From NCBI RefSeq assembly GCF_019976755.1, contig NZ_AP023441.1:2539501-2603500 (forward strand): a stretch of DNA of 64,000 nt. Direction: 5' to 3'. The position numbers were made by a program, and so were the translations under genes. Each line of letters starts with the position of its first letter. The first letter of the stretch is position 1. Below, piece after piece: positions 28,602 to 36,900 of the stretch. Source of the DNA: Nostoc sp. MS1. Its GTDB lineage: Bacteria > Cyanobacteriota > Cyanobacteriia > Cyanobacteriales > Nostocaceae. The notes below the pieces were generated by a model. It did no database searches and was not told where the DNA came from. It saw only the letters and a list, made by a program, of their open reading frames with translations.

Positions 28602-29908
28602 GATTTGAACTTTTGTGTCTCCGCTATAACTGGGTTAACAGCAAACCAAGCTCCTTGATGGTCGCGGTACTCAAAAACAAACAAGCTCCGCAATAGTGCA
28701 TGATATTCAATATCACCCCTAACCCTCTGCTCTTGCATTACCCGGAAGATTAACTCCCATTCGTGGGGGTCGATGGCGTTGGCGCGGTAGTCCCGTTGTC
28801 TTTGAATAACCAACTCGACACATTCCCGTCCAAAGGGTGGATCTTGTTCGCGCAAACAGTCAAACAGCAACCCTAATAAGTCGCGTACATGACCACCACT
28901 GATCAAACACAACCTATCCAATGTTTCTAAACTATCAAACACTTCTGTAATTAAGCCTAACCGATCACTTGTGGGAATGTCAGGGAAACTCCTTGCTAAT
29001 ACCATTTGTCGCATCAGTGCTAACCCCTGCGTAAATATTTCCCCAGACCGCAGACGTACAGGTATCATTGGTAAGACTTTCGGTGCGACTCCACCACCCA
29101 GACGATGTTGCAGTTCGGCGCTATCGTTGGAGAAGGTTAACGCTAAAGGAATTGTGTAAACTACATGACAGTTGAGTTTCCGTAGCTGTTCGCCGCGTTC
29201 AATAAACAAGTATTCTGGAAGCGATCGCCCGGATGGTAATGGTCGAATTGCTACCCTATCCAAGTTGTCAACAATAACTACCAAACCCTTTTTACCTATA
29301 GCTTTGAGGTCTTTGGTGGCACGTTCCAGCAACTCTTGATTAATTGATTGCAGTATATTTTGTGTACGTGGTTCTAAGTAATCGCGTAACCTTCGCCGTA
29401 ATTGTGGACTTTCCTTTGTCTTGGCGGTAATCTTGGCAATACCTACAGATAACTCACCTTCCACGCCTAACTCAATTGGCGTTTGTAGAAAATCTACAAC
29501 CTCCCCAAACAACTTAGTAAAGTAGTTGGGTTTGAGACGAATTTTGATAGCTTCTAAACTCTCGCTCACCTGACCCGCGATCGCAAGTAAAATATCAGTC
29601 ACATCCACATCCGCCATTTCTAGGACATGGGTAGACTCAAAATAAACTACGTGGAATTGTTGTTCTTCTAACTCAGCCTTGAGGCGTAATAACTCTGTAG
29701 ATTTGCCACAACCAAGATGCCCAGTAAATAGCTGACAAGTAGGGGCATCCGGTGATATTTTACTAATTGTACGTAATAGAGCCTCGATAATTTTCCCGCC
29801 CCGTACCGCCGCAAAATCGATATAATAACGGCGATCGCTAGCATCACCTATCATCAAAGGTCTGCTTGGATTGCAAGCTTGATAAAATCTTTCTAAATCC
29901 AGGGGCAT
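28571..29908 (-). CDS. P-loop ATPase (AAA/STAND type), partner of the WD40-STAND gene
   Basis: 445 residues. N-terminal MPLDLERFYQACNPSRPL and DRRYYIDFAAVRGG precede a Walker A, GHLGCGKST (residues 63-71). Walker B is KGLVVIVDNLDRV, followed by a sensor-type helix and winged-helix-like C-terminal helices (DPHEWELIFRVMQEQRVRGDIEYHALLRSLFVFEY). The last 31 bp overlap the start of the 1719-residue gene, implying coupled translation and a joint function. Similar ATPases precede large cyanobacterial signalling proteins. Cytoplasmic. Exact role unknown; an ATP-driven regulator or chaperone of its partner is a reasonable guess. Confidence 0.9.
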   Translation of the reverse strand: MPLDLERFYQACNPSRPLMIGDASDRRYYIDFAAVRGGKIIEALLRTISKISPDAPTCQLFTGHLGCGKSTELLRLKAELEEQQFHVVYFESTHVLEMADVDVTDILLAIAGQVSESLEAIKIRLKPNYFTKLFGEVVDFLQTPIELGVEGELSVGIAKITAKTKESPQLRRRLRDYLEPRTQNILQSINQELLERATKDLKAIGKKGLVVIVDNLDRVAIRPLPSGRSLPEYLFIERGEQLRKLNCHVVYTIPLALTFSNDSAELQHRLGGGVAPKVLPMIPVRLRSGEIFTQGLALMRQMVLARSFPDIPTSDRLGLITEVFDSLETLDRLCLISGGHVRDLLGLLFDCLREQDPPFGRECVELVIQRQRDYRANAIDPHEWELIFRVMQEQRVRGDIEYHALLRSLFVFEYRDHQGAWFAVNPVIAETQKFKSWLKETHQSI

Positions 29909-30340
29909 AGCTAATTAAACTTACTGAGGAATGGGCAAGTTGTATCTGCTGATTAAATATATTAATTTTTAGCAAGTTATGCTCTAAATCTGCCCGGTTT
30001 GTACCAGTTACTCACTAATTTAACAATAATTTAGTCAAATAGGTGGTTAGAAACTGCTTCTATCCACATATCTGTCATATTCTTTTGGCTTTAGTAATTA
30101 ATTAAAAAAACAAGGAAGCTCAAGTAAGCGTCCGTTAGTTGACATCAGCCACACTCTTTTACCAGCAAGGGTTTTGATGATTGGCACAAATTTTGGCCAT
30201 ATCTAGGGTTTTTTCTAGATTTATATAGTACAATTGTACTAAATTGATTTTTAGTTTTGGCTATTACACTTTGTTGGGGTCAAACAACTGCCAGCAACAG
30301 TCTAGCCACAAGAAAAACCCTACTGTGAGATCATTTACTC
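29909..30340. other. Divergent intergenic region with LexA-type box
   Basis: 432 bp between the leftward STAND operon and the rightward gene at 30341. No frame looks coding. The notable element is the perfect palindrome at 30227-30240. Confidence 0.5.
30227..30240. promoter_or_regulatory. Perfect LexA-type box
   Basis: AGTACAATTGTACT is a full 14-nt palindrome and fits the published cyanobacterial LexA consensus RGTACNNNDGTWCB at every position. It lies 101 bp before the start of the 213-residue unknown gene and 319 bp from the divergent ATPase start, so it could act on either. Confidence 0.55.
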
Positions 30341-30982
30341 ATGATGACACCAATACAGGGTGTAACTGCAACCCAAATTAACTCACACCAGTTTGAGCCA
30401 TACGTCGAAGATTCTGTGACCGCATCAGAATTTTCCTTTCAAACCCTTGCTGATGTCACCAAAGCAATTTTACGTCATGCTTTCTGGCTAGCCGAACAGA
30501 AACACAATCTTTCATTAAAAGAGTATAAAAAATTACTATCAATTTATGGTTGGCAAGGAGAGGAAAAGAAATACCTCAAGATTGCAGCCACATTTGGTAA
30601 GTTTGAGCCTCAAGATTTTGCTCAAGTTGAGCCAAGAACAATCTATCAACTAGCAGAGAGAAGCAAACAGTATCAAAAAGTTATAGATAAACTATTAGAT
30701 TTAAGTGTAATTAACCAAGAAACGGTACGTACCCTAATTCAAAAACAGCGTACCCCAAGAGCGGCTAGACCCAAAAAACCCAGTATTTGGCGACGGTTAA
30801 AGAATGGCGGGAGATATTGCCAAATTCCCCCCATTCACGAAACCTCAGAACAAACTGGTACAACTTTACAAAAAATGATGGATGAAGAGGGATTGACCGC
30901 CCAACAAATCGTAGCAGAAGCGATCGCTCTGCGCCAAGCTTACAAAGAAGGGCAGCTAGTATTGGCAAAAGATAGAAATTAG
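30341..30982 (+). CDS. Hypothetical cyanobacterial protein, 213 aa, possibly SOS-regulated
   Basis: ATG start; a second ATG is the next codon. Residues ~30-125 are helical (ADVTKAILRHAFWLAEQKHNLSLKEYKKLL; YLKIAATFGKFEPQDFAQVEPRTIYQLAERSKQYQKVIDKLLDL). A basic segment, QKQRTPRAARPKKPSIWRRLKNGGRY (about 138-163), follows and suggests nucleic-acid contact. A C-terminal helical part ends the protein. The helical part resembles DNA-binding or plasmid-maintenance type helices, but I recognise no named family. No export signal. The perfect LexA-type box upstream makes DNA-damage regulation plausible. Confidence 0.7.
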   Translation: MMTPIQGVTATQINSHQFEPYVEDSVTASEFSFQTLADVTKAILRHAFWLAEQKHNLSLKEYKKLLSIYGWQGEEKKYLKIAATFGKFEPQDFAQVEPRTIYQLAERSKQYQKVIDKLLDLSVINQETVRTLIQKQRTPRAARPKKPSIWRRLKNGGRYCQIPPIHETSEQTGTTLQKMMDEEGLTAQQIVAEAIALRQAYKEGQLVLAKDRN

Positions 30983-31126
30983 TGCTGATTTATATATTGG
31001 TTGAAGTGGTAATAGCTAATGGGTAATTGTTTTCTCCCATTACCTATTACCAACCACCACAATATGATCAGTATTTAAACAGATCATGAGTGCTGAGTCA
31101 CGAGATTTACCCTAACTCATCACTCA

Positions 31127-31750
31127 TCACTGATTAGGACTTGCTGGCATTGGTTGAGTCTCAAAAGTCGGGCTGAACTGTGTTCCTCCTTGTTGACTTG
31201 GTAAGCTTGATGGAGGAGTATATCCACTAATGCGATCGCTACCATCAATACAAGTATCCAATGCCTGAATAGGAGGTAGCTCCTTAATTTCACTACGTAA
31301 GCCAACAACACACTGAGCAAACCGCACTGGTAACAAACTACGACCACAGTAATTTATTACATCTGGGTTAATAGACCCTTCAGTATTTTTACTTACTGCA
31401 ACTGCACAAGTAGCTAAATCTCTCGGCTGTCTTGCCCTTCTACAGCCAGAAAGCGCATCAGTAGCAGTTATTTGAGTATTTCTGCTAATATCCAGCACAC
31501 AAGCAGATAAATCTCTTGGGCGAAGTGCTGTAGCACAACCTTCAGCTGCTGCTTGTGCCGTTACTCCCAAACTGACGAGTCTACCTGCACAAGCACGATA
31601 ATCATTGTTGTATGAGGCAGTAACAGCCACACCAGGGACACTCATCCCTAAAATCCCAGCCGTAGCCAAAGCAGGCGCTGTTAGCCGCATAATGCGAGTT
31701 TTGAGAGCTAATTTTTGTTTTTCCAACCCAAAAACCTTCTTTCTGCACAT
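31127..31750 (-). CDS. Secreted cysteine-repeat protein, unknown function
   Basis: 207 residues from ATG 31750, which follows GGAGAACGGCA; the frame continues seven codons to a TTG with no ribosome-binding site. A long basic N-terminus precedes the export signal APALATAGILGMSVPGVAV. The mature part has recurring cysteine units: ACAGRLVSLGV ... GCATALRPRDLSACVL, SGCRRARQPRDLATCAV and YCGRSLLPVRFAQCVV, with a shared C-x7-8-P-x-x-[LF]-x-x-C spacing. The regular pairs suggest disulfides, fitting a periplasmic location. The C-terminus is Pro/Gln/Ser-rich. No named family recognised. Confidence 0.75.
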   Translation of the reverse strand: MCRKKVFGLEKQKLALKTRIMRLTAPALATAGILGMSVPGVAVTASYNNDYRACAGRLVSLGVTAQAAAEGCATALRPRDLSACVLDISRNTQITATDALSGCRRARQPRDLATCAVAVSKNTEGSINPDVINYCGRSLLPVRFAQCVVGLRSEIKELPPIQALDTCIDGSDRISGYTPPSSLPSQQGGTQFSPTFETQPMPASPNQ

Positions 31751-31863
31751 TGCCGTTCTCCAAACACCCAACGTTATGCTAACTCAAATGTGCAGCGAAT
31801 CTTTGGCAAATCAGGTAAAACAGCAAATATAAAATAAAATTTTGCTGATCTGACCAATGATTT

Positions 31864-31893
31864 TTGCATTTGTGATTTCCAAGTACTTATAAT
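31864..31893 (+). promoter_or_regulatory. Candidate promoter of rpsD
   Basis: TATAAT at 31888-31893 with a TTGCAT element at 31864-31869 (18-nt spacer), 45 bp before the rpsD start. The -10 is a perfect match, the -35 partial. Confidence 0.5.
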
Positions 31894-31937
31894 AGTATGT
31901 CTGGGTAAATTTAAACAGGATTAAATTAAGGAAACTC

Positions 31938-32546
31938 ATGTCCCGATATAGAGGGCCACGTCTTAGAATTGTACGTCGCTTGGGCGATTTGCCAGGATTA
32001 ACTCGTAAGAGCGCTAGACGCGCTTACCCACCAGGACAGCATGGTCAGAACCGCAAGAAGCGCTCTGAATATGCTATCCGTTTAGAAGAAAAGCAAAAGC
32101 TGCGGATGAACTACGGTTTGACTGAAAAGCAACTGTTACGTTATGTGCGTCGAGCTAGACGTGTAACTGGTTCTACCGGACAAGTATTGCTACAACTGTT
32201 AGAAATGCGCTTGGATAATACGGTTTTCCGTTTGGGTATGGCTCCCACAATTCCAGCCGCTCGTCAGCTAGTAAATCACGGCCATGTTACAGTTAACGGT
32301 CGTGTGGTCAATATTGCCAGTTACCAATGCCGTCCCGGCGAAGAAATTGCTGTTAGAGACAAAGCACCATCACGGAAGTTAGTAGAAAACAATCTACAAT
32401 ATCCTGGTTTAGCTAACCTCCCCAGCCACTTAGAGTTTGACAAAAACAAGTTGGTTGGTAAGGTTAATGGTGTCATCGAACGTGAATGGGTGGCGCTACA
32501 AGTTAACGAACTGCTGGTTGTGGAATACTACTCACGGCAAGCGTGA
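31938..32546 (+). CDS. rpsD: 30S ribosomal protein S4 (uS4)
   Basis: 202 residues beginning [36 protein letters not shown], a typical plastid/cyanobacterial S4 N-terminus without zinc cysteines. The S4 RNA-binding domain occupies about residues 90-155 ([37 protein letters not shown]). It is a primary 16S rRNA binder that nucleates the 30S body. AAGGAAACTC precedes the ATG. Monocistronic with its own terminator, as usual for cyanobacterial rpsD. Confidence 0.98.
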   Translation: MSRYRGPRLRIVRRLGDLPGLTRKSARRAYPPGQHGQNRKKRSEYAIRLEEKQKLRMNYGLTEKQLLRYVRRARRVTGSTGQVLLQLLEMRLDNTVFRLGMAPTIPAARQLVNHGHVTVNGRVVNIASYQCRPGEEIAVRDKAPSRKLVENNLQYPGLANLPSHLEFDKNKLVGKVNGVIEREWVALQVNELLVVEYYSRQA

Positions 32547-32846
32547 CAAAATCCCGTCGCCAACTGCCTTAGCAGCACGGCGCGGGCTTCTTCAGCTTAT
32601 TTTTCACTCGCGTATTTTGATCTTGAGGTCTTCATCAACGACCTCAAAATTTTTATAGGGCATTTGTCTACCACATGACAAAATCATCCTGCTAATTGGT
32701 AATCATCTACTCATTCTTTGCCAATTAGCAGACTGTTTAGAAATCCCAAAAAGATTACCTTAGCTATAACTAAAAACTGCTCTTGGGTTAAAAGATTTCC
32801 AGCGCAGTAATACATCAGTTAATAGTTAATATCTGAAATCAATGAC
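32547..32846. other. Intergenic region after rpsD with two inverted repeats
   Basis: Contains the rpsD terminator (32623-32654). Further right is an 11-bp inverted repeat, CTGCTAATTGG (32689-32699) with CCAATTAGCAG (32721-32731), enclosing a 21-nt loop. The second repeat has no attached gene and no T-run. Confidence 0.5.
32623..32654 (+). terminator. rpsD terminator
   Basis: TTGAGGTC (32623-32630) pairs with GACCTCAA (32640-32647), followed by AATTTTTAT. Located about 77 bp after the stop. Confidence 0.85.
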
Positions 32847-33167
32847 CTATGCTTCCTCTGGTTCAAGTTGAGCCACTGTCACGGCATTGACAGCAAAAGC
32901 AAATACTAATGGCATGGGACAACGGAAGACAAAGGTAGTGATAACCGCCAAAATTGTGCTAACTACGGCTGATATTGACCACAATCTTTCATCAAAAGTT
33001 AATCCTTTTTCGGCTTTAATATCTCTAAGAACATGGTTCGGAATAGGTTCAGGCATTACACAGCCAGGAGGAAACGCCCAAAAGTGGTTTCTTCTTTCTT
33101 CAAATAATTCTGTCCAGCCGTTTTCCTCGCACCATGCTTCAATCCATTCAATAGAATAATGAGTCAT
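32847..33167 (-). CDS. Hypothetical protein with C-terminal membrane segment
   Basis: 106 residues from ATG 33167 (MTHYSIEWIEAWCEENGW); a GTG two codons earlier is an alternative. The N-terminal half is soluble and aromatic-rich (WTELFEERRNHFWAFPPGCVMPEPIPN). Residues ~65-95 (LWSISAVVSTILAVITTFVFRCPMPLVFAFAVNAVTV) are hydrophobic, probably one or two passes. The arrangement is that of small cyanobacterial membrane proteins of unknown function. Neighbours give no hint. Confidence 0.65.
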   Translation of the reverse strand: MTHYSIEWIEAWCEENGWTELFEERRNHFWAFPPGCVMPEPIPNHVLRDIKAEKGLTFDERLWSISAVVSTILAVITTFVFRCPMPLVFAFAVNAVTVAQLEPEEA

Positions 33168-33815
33168 AATCACTGTTACTGATTGTTTTGGTTGAGTTTG
33201 TTTACTTAGTAAAAATAAGAATTTAGATAATTTATAGCTAATCTGTAATTAATTAAGGAATTACAATCAATCCTACATAAAGGAGTATATTAACCAGCAT
33301 AAATATATAGTTTTTATGCTCATTGTCTTGCTATAGCTTCACCTTGTTTAACAGACTAACAGTCAACCTTACCTAGTAAACATAAAAGACAATAAACTTT
33401 ACCTACAAAAATTAAAGTAAATAAATGTAAATCTAGGACGCACATAATAACTAATAAAAATATTTATATCGCAAAAATCGCCGCCAAAAATCAAGAATTG
33501 TAAACTACAGCTTGAGCAATTACTTGAAACTAAACTTAATACTTTATATATCTTCTAAAACGCTTATTTATCTAGTACCCAAAGTTATATCTAGCTAAAC
33601 GTTTGTCAGCATTTAGTCATAAATTTCAGGACATAGACAGCTAGAGCAAAGTGCTGTTATCGGTAGCGGGACTTTGAGTGTCAAGCCTGCTATTTCAGGC
33701 TTTGAACAGTCAACAACTTTCTTACGTTATTGACGATTTTCCTAAAATCAGACTTTTGTGACAAAATGTTAAGTATAAATAATACCAAATAACTAAAAAA
33801 TAGGGGATATAAGAA
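33168..33815. other. Long intergenic region, possible small RNA end
   Basis: About 650 bp without a credible frame. Mostly AT-rich. Around 33640-33705 base composition rises and an AAGCCTG/CAGGCTT hairpin (33683-33701) with a 5-nt loop appears, followed by no long T-run. It could be the end of an unannotated transcript; nothing in it matches a small RNA I know. Confidence 0.4.
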
Positions 33816-34367
33816 GTGGCAATCCAGAATGCTAGAAATTCTTATGCGTTCATCAAAAACCGAATTAGCCAGCTAACAAAGTTCTGCACGATCGCATTAG
33901 CTATAATATCCGCGATCTCTATACTTTGCTTACCATACCCAGCCTTAGCCGACTGGACTCATCCCCTATCATTTAGCAATGCTGAATTATCAAGACATAA
34001 CTTTGCAGGTGAAAGTCTACAAGCGGCTGAGTTCTCTAACGCTAATTTAGAATTGGCTAACTTCGTCGGTGCTGACTTGCGTGGTGCAGTCTTGAGTGCT
34101 TCTGTGATGACACAAGCCAATCTCCAAGGAGCGGATTTAACGAATGCGATGGTTGATCAGGTAAACTTAACAGGGGCTAATTTAAGCGATGCCGTTTTTA
34201 AAGAAGCTCTTTTACTCCGCGCCGTATTCGCTAACGTGAACATAGAAGGCGCAGACTTTACTGATGCAGTTTTGGATAAAGCACAAATTAAAGAACTTTG
34301 TACAAAAGCAAGCGGAGTAAATACAAAAACTGGCGTAGAAACTCGTGATTCTTTAGGATGTCGATGA
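33816..34367 (+). CDS. Exported pentapeptide-repeat protein
   Basis: 183 residues from GTG 33816. A basic N-region and hydrophobic segment (FCTIALAIISAISILCLPYPALA) form an export signal cleaved near residue 45. Residues ~60-150 are pentapeptide repeats of A(N/D)LxX type (AANLELANFVGADLRGAVLS; QANLQGADLTNAMVDQVNLTGANLSDAV), a right-handed quadrilateral beta-helix. It ends with a conserved tail (LCTKASGVNTKTGVETRDSLGCR) carrying two cysteines. Likely thylakoid-lumen or periplasmic. The stop overlaps the purK start by 4 bp (ATGA). Confidence 0.9.
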   Translation: MAIQNARNSYAFIKNRISQLTKFCTIALAIISAISILCLPYPALADWTHPLSFSNAELSRHNFAGESLQAAEFSNANLELANFVGADLRGAVLSASVMTQANLQGADLTNAMVDQVNLTGANLSDAVFKEALLLRAVFANVNIEGADFTDAVLDKAQIKELCTKASGVNTKTGVETRDSLGCR

Positions 34368-35506
34368 AGCGTGTAGGCGTAATTGGTGGTGGACAACTGG
34401 CTTGGATGATGGGAAGCGCAGCCAATAAACTAGGGGTTGAGTTGATAGTGCAGACTCCTAGTATGAATGATCCGGCTGTATCCATTGCCCAGGATACTGT
34501 ATTAGCGAAGATAGATGATGCTCATGCTACAGAGATTTTAGCTCAAAAGAGTGATGTCATCACGTTTGAAAATGAATTTGTGAATCTAGAGGCTTTATCA
34601 CTGTTAGAAAATCAAGGTGTCTATTTCCGTCCCAAGTTAGACGCTTTAAAACCATTGTTAGATAAATATCATCAGCGTTGCTACTTACAAAAGTTAGGTT
34701 TACCTGTTCCTCAATTCTTTGCACTGGAACACCAAGAAAATTTGTTATCCAAAATAGATAATTTGGGTTTTCCTTTAGTTTTAAAATCTCGCCGTCACGG
34801 TTATGACGGACAAGGCACTTTTATCATTCATGATTTAGCAACTTTACAAGCAAAAATTGAGTTAGATAAAAATACAAACACTGAATTTTTAATAGAAGAG
34901 TTTATCCCTTTTGAACGAGAATTAGCAGTAATAGCGGCTCGTTCTTTAGATGGGAAAATTGTCATCTATCCTGTGGTAGAAACGCAGCAAGAACAGCAAG
35001 TTTGTAGACGAGTTATTGCACCTGCTGATATTACATCTGAGCAAGCCGCAGCCGCCGAAGCGATCGCCCGTACACTATTAGATAGTTTGGAAGTAGTCGG
35101 CGTATTTGGCATCGAGTTATTCCTTACCGCCGATGGTCAAGTCTTAGTCAATGAAATCGCACCCCGCACCCACAATTCAGGGCATTTTTCTCTAGATGCT
35201 TGTGAAACATCGCAATTTGAACAACATTTGAGGGCTGTTTGCGGATTATCTTTAGGCAACCCAGCCTTACAATGCGCTGGTGCAGTCATGGTCAATCTTT
35301 TAGGCTACGAAACATCTCAAAGTGATTACCAAAGTCAGCGCCAACAACTAGCCGCCATTCCCCAAGCTCATGTCCATTGGTATGGCAAAACAGAATCTCG
35401 TCCCGGACGCAAACTAGGACACGTTACAGTTTTGTTAAATAATCATAACCAAAAGGATGCAGAAGCGATCGCTCGGACAGTGGAGTCGATTTGGTATCCC
35501 AGTTAG
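34364..35506 (+). CDS. purK: N5-carboxyaminoimidazole ribonucleotide synthase
   Basis: 380 residues starting MKRVGVIGGGQLAWMM. ATG 34364 overlaps the upstream TGA and follows AGGA at a 5-nt distance; ATG 34358 two codons earlier overlaps that AGGA and is less likely. ATP-grasp features: GVIGGGQLAWM (pre-ATP-grasp), PLVLKSRRHGYDGQGT (ATP-binding loop), FLIEEFIPFERELAVIAAR, and LVNEIAPRTHNSGH with the metal-binding Glu and Asn. It converts AIR, ATP and bicarbonate into N5-CAIR in purine synthesis. The 6S RNA gene lies about 110 bp downstream, a conserved neighbourhood in cyanobacteria. Confidence 0.96.
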   Translation: MKRVGVIGGGQLAWMMGSAANKLGVELIVQTPSMNDPAVSIAQDTVLAKIDDAHATEILAQKSDVITFENEFVNLEALSLLENQGVYFRPKLDALKPLLDKYHQRCYLQKLGLPVPQFFALEHQENLLSKIDNLGFPLVLKSRRHGYDGQGTFIIHDLATLQAKIELDKNTNTEFLIEEFIPFERELAVIAARSLDGKIVIYPVVETQQEQQVCRRVIAPADITSEQAAAAEAIARTLLDSLEVVGVFGIELFLTADGQVLVNEIAPRTHNSGHFSLDACETSQFEQHLRAVCGLSLGNPALQCAGAVMVNLLGYETSQSDYQSQRQQLAAIPQAHVHWYGKTESRPGRKLGHVTVLLNNHNQKDAEAIARTVESIWYPS

Positions 35507-35582
35507 GAGATGAGGGAGCAGGAGATTACTGTCAAATGTCAACTGTCAATTGTCAACTGCCCAAAATTTTTAGACTTTGAAT

Positions 35583-35611
35583 TTGTACAACCTGTTTTTG
35601 AAAGCTATAAT
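35583..35611 (+). promoter_or_regulatory. Promoter of 6S RNA
   Basis: Perfect TATAAT at 35606-35611 with TTGTAC at 35583-35588 (17-nt spacer). The start of the RNA closing stem falls 6 nt after the -10 box, the expected initiation distance. Confidence 0.65.
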
Positions 35612-35616
35612 GAGTT

Positions 35617-35801
35617 AGTTGCACTGCGACGTTGGTGACTGCCATCAAGTTTTTTGATCTATGTCTTTAAGAAAAAGGGAACTAAACATCTCTCGTGGCA
35701 GTAGACCGGGCATGTACCCGGAAACTTTAAACGAGGAAAATCGGTTCCCCCCTGGTTTTACCAGGTCATAAACTTAGGTAAAACGGCGTTGCGGTGAACT
35801 C
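35617..35801 (+). ncRNA. ssaA: 6S RNA (SsaA), RNA polymerase regulator
   Basis: Identified by position behind purK and by structure. The closing stem pairs AGTTGCACTGCGACG (35617-35631) with CGTTGCGGTGAACT (35787-35800), with one bulged G and G-U pairs, giving about 185 nt, the known cyanobacterial length. Internal GC-rich helices (GACCGGGCATGTACCCGG region; CCCCCCTGGTTTTACCAGG) flank an open central bubble. 6S RNA mimics an open promoter and holds RNA polymerase. A -10 box and a strong terminator bracket it. Confidence 0.88.
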
Positions 35802-35810
35802 AAAATTTTT

Positions 35811-35848
35811 AGCTCCCAAATCGTAACTTGGGAGCTTTAGTTTTTTAA
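35811..35848 (+). terminator. Terminator of 6S RNA
   Basis: AGCTCCCAA (35811-35819) pairs with TTGGGAGCT (35828-35836), followed by TTAGTTTTTT. Confidence 0.9.
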
Positions 35849-35926
35849 TTGGCAACTCATACAAGCAGACAAATGAAAACCCCACCTGTTAAAGTGGGGA
35901 GTGATTCAATCAGGATTTCTCTTGTC

Positions 35927-35940
35927 AGTACAAGTGTACT
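35927..35940. promoter_or_regulatory. Orphan LexA-type box
   Basis: AGTACAAGTGTACT fits RGTACNNNDGTWCB fully with near-perfect symmetry. It lies between the 6S terminator and a bidirectional hairpin, with no gene start close by on either strand, so its meaning is unclear. Confidence 0.35.
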
Positions 35941-35946
35941 ACATAA

Positions 35947-36000
35947 GATAAAAAATAACAAGCTATGTGCAGAAAACTGTTCATAGCTTTATTTTTTATC
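35947..36000. terminator. Long bidirectional hairpin after the PEP-CTERM-like gene
   Basis: GATAAAAAATAA plus AGCTATG on the left pair with CATAGCTT plus TATTTTTTATC on the right, with only a two-base CA bulge and a 14-nt loop. A- and T-rich outer arms let it work in both directions; the leftward gene stops at 36018. Confidence 0.8.
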
Positions 36001-36017
36001 AGTTGCCAGAACAGATT

Positions 36018-36584
36018 TTATGCTGATTGGGTGCTTTTCTTTTGGCGGCTTGTCCATAAACCAACAGCAGAAGCGATCGCAGTACCAACAACAGCCAAAG
36101 GTTCTGATACTGGTACTGTAGAGTAGGTGACTGTGCCTACTGGGATAGCCGTGAATAAATTAGCACTCTCAACACTATAAAAAATGTTACCGCCTAAGAA
36201 GGGATTATCTAAATCTCCACCGATAAAAAATTGATTTTCCACTAAATAACTCAGTCCTAAAACTTTGCCATCTCTAAAGCTAACCAATGGTGCTACCCCT
36301 GTTGGGAAATCAATATCGTCTACTTCTGTATATTGAGTACCCAAGTAATCAAATTTAATAGATAATAATCCATTGCTGACATCTAGACTCTCTTCACCAA
36401 GTCCAGTTAAATTCGAGTCATCGTAACTAAAAGAACCAAAATACTGACCAGGATTACCACCAGATGTAGCATCTACAGTAAAGTTGTAATTAACTACAGC
36501 AGCCTGTGTTGGTTTAGCTTCTAAAGTAGCTAAAGAAACGGCAAGAGCAAAACTAGCCAAGCCAAGATTTTTATTTAATCTCAT
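36018..36584 (-). CDS. Exported PEP-CTERM-like protein
   Basis: 188 residues; a GGAG element precedes the ATG. Signal peptide MRLNKNLGLASFALAVSLATLEAKPTQA. The mature part is strand-rich (VVNYNFTVDATSGGNPGQYFGSFSYDDSNLTGLG), the common beta-sandwich of cyanobacterial PEP-CTERM proteins. The C-terminus VSEPLAVVGTAIASAVGLWTSRQKK has the short motif, hydrophobic helix and basic end of the exosortase sorting signal, with SEP in place of PEP. Predicted to be exported and possibly processed; function unknown. Confidence 0.82.
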   Translation of the reverse strand: MRLNKNLGLASFALAVSLATLEAKPTQAAVVNYNFTVDATSGGNPGQYFGSFSYDDSNLTGLGEESLDVSNGLLSIKFDYLGTQYTEVDDIDFPTGVAPLVSFRDGKVLGLSYLVENQFFIGGDLDNPFLGGNIFYSVESANLFTAIPVGTVTYSTVPVSEPLAVVGTAIASAVGLWTSRQKKSTQSA

Positions 36585-36900
36585 TAGACAAGCTCCAAAG
36601 CAAAAAAGTAAACATTATTGCTATGTCACTTAAATAAGCTTTGAACTAATGACAGAAGGTTAAGACAAATAGAATAAACGGTTAAGCTCGTAGTAAAGGC
36701 TTTAGCCTTTTCTTGAGGACTAAAGTCTTAACTACAAAAGTAAAATCATCAAGCTCTGACAAAAAATGCACAGATATTGTGCCTGTCCCTTGTCCCCTGT
36801 TTCCTACTAATTCCCAATCATTCAGCATTTAGAGAAAATATACCCTATGTAGTTAGATATAATAATGACTCATTATTTGTTTTCCTAACTGGAGAAAGCA
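36585..36900. other. Intergenic region upstream of argG
   Basis: Contains a dispersed inverted repeat (36690-36735) and a TATAAT at 36858-36863, about 40 bp before argG, which is a plausible -10 element. Nothing coding seen. Confidence 0.5.
36690..36735. repeat. Dispersed inverted repeat (GTAGTAAAGGCTTTAG type)
   Basis: GTAGTAAAGGCTTTAGCC pairs imperfectly, using G-U pairs, with GGACTAAAGTCTTAACTAC. This text class (AAGGCTTTAGCC/GGACTAAAGTC) is a widespread short repeat in Nostocales genomes. Confidence 0.6.

Noticed and set aside
33640..33705. Known small RNA (Yfr or NsiR type) in the long spacer before the pentapeptide gene
   Set aside because: A hairpin is present, but none of the sequence cores I know for these RNAs is visible, so I only note a possible transcript end.
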